Source: Nitrospirota bacterium (GTDB lineage Bacteria; Nitrospirota; CAKKRA01; 9FT-COMBO-42-15). Taken from it: a stretch of 10,902 nucleotides of DNA. The notes below the pieces were generated by a model that worked only from the letters and a program-made list of their open reading frames with translations, had not been told where the DNA came from and made no database searches. Where the stretch lies: the NCBI GenBank assembly GCA_023248415.1, contig JAHFEP010000011.1, positions 15,930-26,831 of the forward strand, read 5' to 3'. This document shows, one piece after another, positions 1 to 5,550 of the stretch. The translations under genes were made by a program, and so were the position numbers. Position 1 is the stretch's first letter; every line of letters begins with the position of its first letter.

Positions 1-908
1 TCTATTGACTTTGGGTGCCTCATGATTAATAAATTGGCTCCTGCCATAATCATGCCGGCAGCAGTCATTGCCTCCCAGATGATTCCCCTTTCTTCTAAGG
101 AGCCCCATTCAGGAAGTTCTGTCTCTGCTGCGATGGTCTCTTTAGTCTTCCACACATTCTTTCCAATATCGCATACAAGCGGAGGCTGCATTGCTGCATC
201 ATTCTGTTGTAATGCTGCAAGCCTTATCCTCTCCATAACAGAATAAGTATATTCAAGGCCATAGCCGAGCGCAGAGGACATCGGGTCTGTTAAAATTCTC
301 TCCTTAACAAAGCCCATCTGTGTTAAGAGTATGTTTAACTGCTTTGCAAGATTAACATCAAGCTGTGACATTGCAATCAATTTGTGCTCATTTGCCATAG
401 CAACTGCTGCGATAGTCTTATGATTCTCTTCCTGCGCCTTTCCTATAATGCAGTTTTTCCCTTTTGCAGTTTCTGCTACAACCTTTAAAACAGCAATGTC
501 CTTTTCAATATGTTCGCTGCCGAGTATTATTACAGGGATGCTTATAGCATTTAAAACCTCGCTGACGAGCTTTGCTGCATCCTCTGGCTTTGTATCCTTC
601 TGGTCAGGATGCGTGCCTATCAGCCTTAATGCTACTGCATCTGCCTTAAGCTCATCCTGGCAAAATTTTGCCCATGCTACAGGATTGCTGCTTACCTTCT
701 CATAAACCTTTTTTACTGTCTCAGGCCAGTCGTTTGGCGCTAAATCCTGAATCTCTATTGCTATTGAAGGCCTGTTCGGCATATCTCCTTCAAAGGAAAT
801 AAAAGGAAGTGTTGACTCGCCGCCAATCTTTATTGCCTTATCGCCAATGCCGAGTTCTACCTCATAGACCTTTCCACTGTAATTTTCTTTTGGTATTGTA
901 AAAGCCAT
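1..908 (-). CDS. acsD: Corrinoid iron-sulfur protein small subunit / acetyl-CoA decarbonylase-synthase delta subunit (3' end cut off by window)
   Basis: Translating the minus strand from the ATG at 908 gives 302 residues with no stop before the window edge. The protein starts MAFTIPKENYSGKVYEVELG and runs to ...LLIMRHPKSI. The family is about 310-320 residues, so probably only the last 10-20 are missing. The conserved DPMSSALGYGLEYTYSVMER stretch (about residues 205-224) and the late GANLLIMRHP segment are characteristic of AcsD/CdhD. With AcsC it forms the cytoplasmic corrinoid protein that carries the methyl group from methyl-tetrahydrofolate to acetyl-CoA synthase; the small subunit is a TIM barrel. 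A strong GGAGGAG ribosome site at 913-919 fixes the start. It lies downstream of acsE in the same direction, separated by a 255-bp gap containing an A-rich repeat, and probably belongs to the same operon. Confidence 0.93.
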   Translation of the reverse strand, partial: MAFTIPKENYSGKVYEVELGIGDKAIKIGGESTLPFISFEGDMPNRPSIAIEIQDLAPNDWPETVKKVYEKVSSNPVAWAKFCQDELKADAVALRLIGTHPDQKDTKPEDAAKLVSEVLNAISIPVIILGSEHIEKDIAVLKVVAETAKGKNCIIGKAQEENHKTIAAVAMANEHKLIAMSQLDVNLAKQLNILLTQMGFVKERILTDPMSSALGYGLEYTYSVMERIRLAALQQNDAAMQPPLVCDIGKNVWKTKETIAAETELPEWGSLEERGIIWEAMTAAGMIMAGANLLIMRHPKSI

Positions 909-981
909 ATTTCTCCTCCATTACTCTTTTTGGTTCTTCCATCAATAAGCTGCTAAAACTGGTTAAAGACATCCGCAGATT

Positions 982-1105
982 AAATAAAAAATCAAATATC
1001 AAAAATCAAAATTGCAATGCAAAATTAAAAATAAAAAAGTGTTTCTTAAAATTTTGAGTTTTACTATGTCATTTTGCATTTTGCTTTTTACATTTTGATT
1101 TATTT
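982..1105. repeat. A-rich imperfect inverted repeat between acsE and acsD
   Basis: The 255-bp gap 909-1163 has no gene. Its core is bounded by AAATAAA (982-988) and its complement TTTATTT (1099-1105). Inside, the left half repeats ATCAAA-type units and TGCAATGCAAAAT, answered on the right by ATTTTGCATTTTGC and CATTTTGAT. It looks like a miniature intergenic repeat rather than a regulatory site. Similar A-rich words (AATCCAAA, TCAAAA) occur at 3835-3866 upstream of cooC. No transposase or target duplication is evident. As RNA it could fold into a long weak hairpin between the two genes. Confidence 0.5.
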
Positions 1106-1163
1106 GCCGCTTAAATCATCTCAATTCATCAACCAATCTACAGTAGCCGCTCTTTGTTAATAC

Positions 1164-1955
1164 TTACATCTCTAAATACGAATGCGCATACATCGTATTC
1201 TGCAGCAATATATCTGTTGTCTTTACAGTTGCCATCATCTCCTTGTCTGTTGGGTCAATAATGGCAGATGTAAGGCCTTCATACATCAGCAATGTTAAAA
1301 ATGTCCTGTTTATCAAACCCCTTAATTCCTTTGGCGCTCCATTTGAAATATTGCTCAGGCCGACTACTGTTTTCATTGGCGGGTCATTAAGCTCCTTAAA
1401 GAGCCTTATTGCCCTTATTGACTCAATACACTTATCCTGTGAGAACGCTACAGGCAATATCAATGGGTCAAGATATATATCCTCCATTGGCACACCAAGC
1501 TCTGCAGCCTTTGCCATAATCTCTGCTGCAATAGCGCACCTCTCCTCAGCCTGTGGAGGGATTCCCTGTTTTGTTAAGGTAAGTCCAATGATTTGTGCAT
1601 TATATTTTGCTGCAAGAGGCATCATATTATTCAATCTTTCTTCCTCGCCTGATGCAGAGTTAATTATCGGTCTTCCCCATTTATTATTATGCGCCTTCAG
1701 GCCTGCCTCCATTGCCTTAGGATTTGTTGTGTCAATACATAATGGAAGTTGCGCAACCTCCTGAAGCGCCTTTACTCCCCAGTCCATCAGCTCCTCGCCG
1801 CCCTCTTCTGCAGGCCCGATGCTTAAATCAAGGTAATTTGCGCCTGTCTTCATCTGGACTAATGCAAGCTCCTGCAAGGGCTTCTTGTCCCTGCTCATCA
1901 TTGCATCCCTTACCTTTTTTGCAATTATGCTGATTCTCTCACCAATAACAATCAT
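1164..1955 (-). CDS. acsE: 5-methyltetrahydrofolate:corrinoid/iron-sulfur protein Co-methyltransferase
   Basis: 263 residues, essentially the same length as the Moorella enzyme (about 262). It transfers the methyl group of methyl-tetrahydrofolate to the cobalt of the AcsCD corrinoid protein, joining the methyl branch of the Wood-Ljungdahl pathway to acetyl-CoA synthase. It is a pterin-binding TIM barrel. Visible family signatures are IGERI near the N-terminus, PLCIDTTNP with Asp75, IINSASGE with Asn99, YLDPLILP with Asp163 and GLSNISNG with Asn202. These match the pterin-binding Asp/Asn positions known for this family. The start is supported by AAAGGAGA at about 1965-1972, roughly 9 nt upstream. 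It lies between the DUF2520 gene (upstream, separated by a palindromic repeat) and acsD, consistent with a role in the same complex. Confidence 0.95.
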   Translation of the reverse strand: MIVIGERISIIAKKVRDAMMSRDKKPLQELALVQMKTGANYLDLSIGPAEEGGEELMDWGVKALQEVAQLPLCIDTTNPKAMEAGLKAHNNKWGRPIINSASGEEERLNNMMPLAAKYNAQIIGLTLTKQGIPPQAEERCAIAAEIMAKAAELGVPMEDIYLDPLILPVAFSQDKCIESIRAIRLFKELNDPPMKTVVGLSNISNGAPKELRGLINRTFLTLLMYEGLTSAIIDPTDKEMMATVKTTDILLQNTMYAHSYLEM

Positions 1956-1991
1956 TAAATAAATCTCCTTTCAAAAAACTAACTAAGTTTA

Positions 1992-2068
1992 GATTGCTTC
2001 GTCGCTAATGCTCCTCGCAATGACATATAATTTTCTCAGTCTGTCATTGCGAGCGAAGCGAAGCAATC
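1992..2068. repeat. Palindromic GTCATTGCGAG-type intergenic element, copy 1
   Basis: The left arm at 1992-2025 begins GATTGCTTCG and ends CTCGCAATGACA. The right arm at 2042-2068 begins TGTCATTGCGAGCG and ends GAAGCAATC. The arms are complementary except that the left has about 7 extra bases, and 16 bases separate them. This word (GTCATTGCGAGCGAAGCGAAGCAATC family) is a familiar dispersed extragenic palindrome in many environmental bacterial genomes. It sits between the DUF2520 gene and acsE and could form a strong hairpin in the operon mRNA. Copy 2 is at 3882-3955 with the arms in the opposite order. Confidence 0.8.
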
Positions 2069-2078
2069 CCGTATTTTT

Positions 2079-3038
2079 TTACAGCTTATAACTTCCCCTT
2101 GATGTCCTTGGTATAACCTTTATCTCCCTCATGGGATTTAAAAATACAACCTTTCTTGTTAAGGCATTAAGCAGTTTCTCGCCGTCTTCCTTTGACAATG
2201 TGCCTTTTTCGCTTCCAACCATTACTGTATGTCTTCCGAGCTCTGTAAAGAGCCTGAACATGTGCGGCAGATTCTTCCTCATCTCCTCAAGGTGCATCTC
2301 AACAACAGAGACATCGCCCCTTGCAATTGGTCCTGTTAATGCGCCTGGTATGCCCAGCCTTTCAATGTTGCTTATCGTTCCCTTAATCAGCGGCATCAAT
2401 GCCTGCAAGGCTGTCTCCTTTGGTATGCCGACTGCCTCGTATATCTTTACGCCAAGGTCAAGTATTGCTACAAGATAGTTTGACACAACCACTGCGCCGG
2501 CATGATACATAGCCTTGGTATCTGCAGATATTACGATATGTTTGCCGCCGAGCGCCTTTACAATTTTTTTTGCTTCTGGCAACGCATCTTTATCGCCTTC
2601 TATACCAATGTATGAGCCCTGTAAAGAGAATACAGCCTCTTTTGGGTCTGCAAAGCTCTGCAATGGGTGTATTGAAACTATTTTTGCGCCTAATCTTTTG
2701 GAGCTGTTAAGTATAGTTGACGGCAAGGCGCCGCTCATGTGAACAATAATAGCGCCTCTCTTAAATCCTCCATTATCTGTAATCTTATCGCAGACCTCCT
2801 GAATCACCTTATCAGGCGTTGTAATAAATACTATATCTGCGCTTTTTGCAGCAGGCACAGTATCCTTAAATACCTCTCCATCTCCAATAAATGAAGCAGC
2901 CCTTTTTGCTGACTCTAATCTCCTGCTTGCTATTCCCGCAATCTTATAGCCCTTGTTTTTTAAGATGTATCCTACTGCGCTTCCAACAACACCTGCACCT
3001 ATGATTGCTATTTTTGTCTTACCCTTTAGTACCTTCAT
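2079..3038 (-). CDS. Rossmann-like and DUF2520 domain protein (probable NAD(P)-dependent oxidoreductase of unknown substrate)
   Basis: 319 residues. The N-terminal Rossmann fold (about 8-140) has the dinucleotide-binding GAGVVG at 14-19 and the following IASRR loop at 36-40, whose arginines suggest an NADP preference. Family hallmarks follow: VHMSGALPS (99-107), IHPLQSF (123-129), then the all-helical DUF2520 dimerisation part with YHAGAVVVSNYL (178-189) and LTGPIARGD (234-242). The protein resembles F420/NADP-dependent and ketopantoate or hydroxyacid reductases, but the family has no firmly assigned reaction. The last 20 residues form a basic tail of unclear origin. The ATG is preceded by AGGGGCAG at about 3042-3049. 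It lies 23 nt after cooC and upstream of acsE, so it is probably co-transcribed with the acetyl-CoA synthase genes; a redox role there or in CoA/pantothenate supply is conjecture. Confidence 0.85.
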   Translation of the reverse strand: MKVLKGKTKIAIIGAGVVGSAVGYILKNKGYKIAGIASRRLESAKRAASFIGDGEVFKDTVPAAKSADIVFITTPDKVIQEVCDKITDNGGFKRGAIIVHMSGALPSTILNSSKRLGAKIVSIHPLQSFADPKEAVFSLQGSYIGIEGDKDALPEAKKIVKALGGKHIVISADTKAMYHAGAVVVSNYLVAILDLGVKIYEAVGIPKETALQALMPLIKGTISNIERLGIPGALTGPIARGDVSVVEMHLEEMRKNLPHMFRLFTELGRHTVMVGSEKGTLSKEDGEKLLNALTRKVVFLNPMREIKVIPRTSRGSYKL

Positions 3039-3061
3039 TTTCTGCCCCTTTTGTTAAAGGT

Positions 3062-3823
3062 TTAAGGAATATTTAACTTATCAAAGATAGCATACGCTGC
3101 CTTTACTGCCCTTGAATCTGCTGGCAGATTAACTAAGGGCTTGCCCTCTAAGTCATATTTAAATATCAGCTCATCTGAAGGAATAACACCTGCCAGAGAT
3201 ACTTTATCTGCTTTTATTGCGTTCATGAAATTCTGATCAAGTTCTCCGTCTTTTGTCCTGTTTACAATAAGAACAGACCTCTTAATCCTGAGTTTCAATT
3301 CCTTCACAAGCTCAAAGACCCTCTCTGCTGCCTTCAGACCACGGATGCTTGAATCACTCACTACAAGAAGTAAATCTGTATCCTGCGTTGTTCTTCTGCT
3401 TAGATGCTCTAAGCCTGCCTCATTATCCATCACAAGATAGGGGTATCTGTCAGAAAGATGGTCTGTATACCTCCTTATAATATGATTCGCAGCGCAGTAG
3501 CATCCCGGACCTTCTGGTCTTCCCATTACAATCAGGTCAAAGCCCTTTGCCTCAACAAGCGCCTGGTTAACCCTGAATTCAAAATATTCGTCAAGGGACA
3601 TGCCGGCAGGCCTTCCGCCTGCTGTCTCTGATGCCTCCTCGCGTATATGGCCGACTGTATCTGCAACAGCTACGCCAAGCACATCATTAAGATTCGCATT
3701 TGCATCCGCATCTACTGCAAGCACAGGCCCTTTTCTTTTTTCAATAAGATACCTTATCAAAAGCCCGGCAATGCTGGTCTTTCCTGTTCCCCCTTTTCCT
3801 GCTAATGCGATTGAAAAACCCAT
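3062..3823 (-). CDS. cooC: CODH/ACS nickel-insertion accessory ATPase (CooC/AcsF family)
   Basis: 253 residues, a full-length MinD/ArsA-class P-loop ATPase. It has a deviant Walker A GKGGTGKTS at 9-17 with signature Lys10, the switch I region DADANANLN at 38-46, the CYC pair (Cys108, Cys110) in GPGCYCAANH, and the switch II motif DNEAGLEHLSR at 133-143. In CooC the Cys-X-Cys motif at the dimer interface binds Ni or Zn, and ATP hydrolysis drives maturation of carbon monoxide dehydrogenase or acetyl-CoA synthase. The paralogue type (CooC versus AcsF) cannot be decided from motifs alone, but the position beside acsE and acsD argues for service to CODH/ACS. The start is preceded by a modest AGGA at 3829-3832. 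A palindromic repeat separates it from thyX upstream. Confidence 0.93.
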   Translation of the reverse strand: MGFSIALAGKGGTGKTSIAGLLIRYLIEKRKGPVLAVDADANANLNDVLGVAVADTVGHIREEASETAGGRPAGMSLDEYFEFRVNQALVEAKGFDLIVMGRPEGPGCYCAANHIIRRYTDHLSDRYPYLVMDNEAGLEHLSRRTTQDTDLLLVVSDSSIRGLKAAERVFELVKELKLRIKRSVLIVNRTKDGELDQNFMNAIKADKVSLAGVIPSDELIFKYDLEGKPLVNLPADSRAVKAAYAIFDKLNIP

Positions 3824-3881
3824 ATAATCCTAAAAAAATCCAAAGCTCAAAATCCAAATTTCAAATAGCTAAACAGAAACA

Positions 3882-3955
3882 GTCATTGCGAGCGATAGCG
3901 AAGCAATCTCGCCTTTCTTTATATTGCCACGCACCCTTCGGGTGTTCGCAATGAC
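3882..3955. repeat. Palindromic GTCATTGCGAG-type intergenic element, copy 2
   Basis: The left arm 3882-3908 begins GTCATTGCGAGCGA and ends GAAGCAATC. The right part 3923-3955 begins ATTGCCACG and ends TTCGCAATGAC, with an inner CACCC-TTC-GGGTG hairpin at 3932-3944. The outer ends are the GTCATTGCG ends, the reverse of copy 1, where the GATTGCTTC ends lie outside. The element begins only two bases beyond the thyX stop codon and occupies most of the thyX-cooC gap. An A-rich stretch at 3832-3870 fills the rest. Confidence 0.78.
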
Positions 3956-3957
3956 AT

Positions 3958-4683
3958 TTATTTCACCACTCCAAACCTCTCCCTTACCTCTTTTATCTTC
4001 CCGCAGTAAAATTCACCCTCAGGACATGGGGCATAAAGGCATCCTGGGCCTGCCTTTGAAAATATAACAGGCGCCGCCTTCTTTGCCTCCTGAAGCATCT
4101 GAAAGGCCGCCTCTCTAATCTCCCATTGTGCCCGCTCACAGCATCGGACATTAAAAAAATGCAGGAGCTCCCTCGCATTCATTGTTACAACAATCTTTGT
4201 CTCTGCTGCATTGGGCAGGACAAACCGAGCATCCTGATTTGCCGCCTCATCTTTTATCCCTTTTTCATTCAGCTTCCCAATCAAAAGGTCATAGGCCTTT
4301 TGCGCCTCTAACATAAATCTCTCAAATAATTTTCTTGTTTCTGCATCTTCCTTTATTGAAGGCGGAATTATATAGTGACCCTTTTCAGACACATATCTCT
4401 GGCTCTGCTGTGAGTATGACGCGAGCCTGTGCCTTACAAGCTGATGGCTGCATGCCCTTGATATACCCTCAATGCCAAAGGTAAAACTGATATGCTCAAT
4501 TGGCGAGAGGTGTCCCATTTTTACTAATTTTTCAATGAACCTTTTCTGGTCCTTTGTCTCTATATTTTTCTTTAACTCGTCTATATTGGCAGAACTGTAG
4601 CAAAGCTTCGCTGCCATTGCCACCACTGCCTCTGGGTCTGGTGTATGCTTTAATAGAACAACCTTTAATTTAGCCTCACCCAT
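3958..4683 (-). CDS. thyX: FAD-dependent thymidylate synthase
   Basis: 241 residues, normal for ThyX. It makes dTMP from dUMP using methylene-tetrahydrofolate as carbon donor and reduced FAD as hydride source, releasing tetrahydrofolate rather than dihydrofolate. The diagnostic RHR-X7-S motif is RHRLASYSQQS at 84-94, and the C-terminal substrate/flavin signature is MNARELLHFFNVRCCERAQW at 168-187. A C-terminal tail has Cys215, Cys220 and Cys227 (CLYAPC...YC), a cysteine pattern seen in ThyX proteins of many anaerobes; metal binding is possible but unproven. It starts 9 nt after the GntR gene ends, with only a weak GTGGA ribosome site, so translation is probably coupled. Its folate substrate links it to the Wood-Ljungdahl genes downstream. 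Confidence 0.95.
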   Translation of the reverse strand: MGEAKLKVVLLKHTPDPEAVVAMAAKLCYSSANIDELKKNIETKDQKRFIEKLVKMGHLSPIEHISFTFGIEGISRACSHQLVRHRLASYSQQSQRYVSEKGHYIIPPSIKEDAETRKLFERFMLEAQKAYDLLIGKLNEKGIKDEAANQDARFVLPNAAETKIVVTMNARELLHFFNVRCCERAQWEIREAAFQMLQEAKKAAPVIFSKAGPGCLYAPCPEGEFYCGKIKEVRERFGVVK

Positions 4684-4692
4684 TTAAATCCA

Positions 4693-5376
4693 CTACGCTA
4701 CCTTTGTCTGTTTAAGTTTCGTTACTACTGCCCTGTAACCCATCATCACATTCTCTGAAACAAGCCTCTCTGCAAGAACTGCATCCCTTTTTTCAAATGC
4801 CTTTATAATCCTTTCATGCTGCGCAATTGCCTCTTCAAATCGTCCCTCTAAGGTAAAGGAAAGGAGCCTCAATCTGTGTATCTGCTCTATAAGGCTGCAA
4901 TTTAACAGATACAGCCTCTCATTCCCGCTTGCACGGAGGAAATAATCATGAAACTGATTATGCATCTTGAAAAACCTGTTTACATCATTCTTTTCAGCAA
5001 GTCTGGCAAGCTCGTTATTTATCTCTTTTAATCTTTCAACATCCTTTTTATTAAAATGATGCGCTGCAAGCCTTGCTGATAAGCCCTCCATCGCAGCCTT
5101 TATCTCATATATCTCTGTAACATCCTTCAGGGATATATCCCTTACAACTGCGCCCCTTCTTGGAACTACATGGAGAAAGCCCTCTGTCTCAAGGAGCCTT
5201 ATCGCCTCCCTTAAAGGGGTCCTGCTGATGCCAAGCTCTGATGCAAGCCTTGTTTCGCATATATGCTCTCCGGGTTTAAGCTTGCCTTTAGCTATCATAT
5301 CCCTTACAGCATCTGCCACCCATTCCCTTAAAAGCGGGTGCTCGCGTATTTTTTGTTCTTCTAAGTTTATTGCCAT
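4693..5376 (-). CDS. GntR-family transcriptional regulator, FadR/FCD subfamily
   Basis: 227 residues. The N-terminal winged helix (about 10-80) includes LASELGISRTPLREAIRLLE (44-63), the usual GntR recognition-helix region, then the wing VPRRGAVV. The C-terminal helical FCD ligand domain spans about 85-215. His143 (in NQFHDYF), His167 and His187 lie at spacings expected for the metal-binding histidines of FCD proteins, so the effector is probably a small carboxylate held through a metal, though its identity cannot be read from sequence. It is the first gene of the thyX-cooC-acs operon. Its promoter carries a perfect 15-bp palindrome over the -10 box (5451-5465), implying autoregulation of the operon. 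No clear ribosome site precedes the ATG, which is unusual compared with the neighbouring genes. Confidence 0.9.
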   Translation of the reverse strand: MAINLEEQKIREHPLLREWVADAVRDMIAKGKLKPGEHICETRLASELGISRTPLREAIRLLETEGFLHVVPRRGAVVRDISLKDVTEIYEIKAAMEGLSARLAAHHFNKKDVERLKEINNELARLAEKNDVNRFFKMHNQFHDYFLRASGNERLYLLNCSLIEQIHRLRLLSFTLEGRFEEAIAQHERIIKAFEKRDAVLAERLVSENVMMGYRAVVTKLKQTKVA

Positions 5377-5448
5377 CTGATATTATAAAGTTAAGGACAG
5401 CGCCTTATGTCTGCCCTGAATTACAAATTTGTAGAAAACAGAGTGAAA

Positions 5449-5477
5449 ATTGTATACAGTATACAGGGAATTGTCAA
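5449..5477 (-). promoter_or_regulatory. Sigma-70 promoter of the GntR-thyX-cooC-acs operon
   Basis: On the minus strand, TTGACA (5477-5472) is followed after exactly 17 bases by TACAAT (5454-5449). This is a perfect -35, a 5/6 -10 and ideal spacing. Transcription would begin near 5442, giving a leader of about 66 nt before the GntR ATG. The operator palindrome overlaps the -10 and the spacer. Confidence 0.7.
5451..5465. promoter_or_regulatory. Probable GntR operator, perfect palindrome TGTATAC-A-GTATACA
   Basis: There are two perfect 7-bp arms around one central base, in the divergent intergenic region between the GntR gene and the histidine kinase gene. GntR/FCD regulators typically bind short palindromes of TNGT...ACNA type, and this site contains such words. 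It covers the first four bases of the -10 box and most of the spacer of the GntR promoter, so binding should block RNA polymerase. The assignment to this regulator is inferred from proximity. Confidence 0.65.
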
Positions 5478-5513
5478 GGATTTTTTGCTCTATAAAATTA
5501 ATTAATGTATGAT

Positions 5514-5542
5514 TTGACAACACTTATCAGAAGGTTTAAGAT
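5514..5542 (+). promoter_or_regulatory. Sigma-70 promoter of the histidine kinase operon
   Basis: TTGACA at 5514-5519 and TAAGAT at 5537-5542 are separated by 17 bases, downstream of an AT-rich tract. The predicted start is about 5549, which leaves almost no leader before the ATG at 5551. This promoter lies about 50 bp away from the GntR palindrome, so it need not be controlled by it. Confidence 0.55.
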
Positions 5543-5550
5543 TTATCAGC

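Noticed and set aside
982..1105. CRISPR-like or tandem repeat because of recurring ATCAAA words
   Set aside because: The units are irregular in length and sequence and have no spacers. The pattern is an imperfect inverted repeat.
909..1163. Possible hidden small gene or riboswitch between acsE and acsD
   Set aside because: All frames are short, the stretch is dominated by the A-rich inverted repeat, and no conserved aptamer (for example cobalamin or tetrahydrofolate type) could be recognised.
1243..1764. A long plus-strand reading frame opposite acsE
   Set aside because: It lies antisense to a well-conserved enzyme, has no ribosome site or recognisable domain, and arises from the codon bias of acsE on the other strand.
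3461..3472. A second GTATAC-type half site on the cooC strand that might bind GntR
   Set aside because: It is a single short word within conserved coding sequence with no matching second arm.
5129..5142. A perfect 14-bp palindrome AGGGATATATCCCT
   Set aside because: It lies inside the GntR coding region (about residues 79-82), matches normal codons there, and has no second copy or promoter nearby.
5382..5387. A perfect TATAAT on the minus strand, five bases plus one upstream of the GntR start codon
   Set aside because: It has no -35 at normal spacing and would start transcription at or inside the start codon. The promoter at 5449-5477 is much better and carries the operator.
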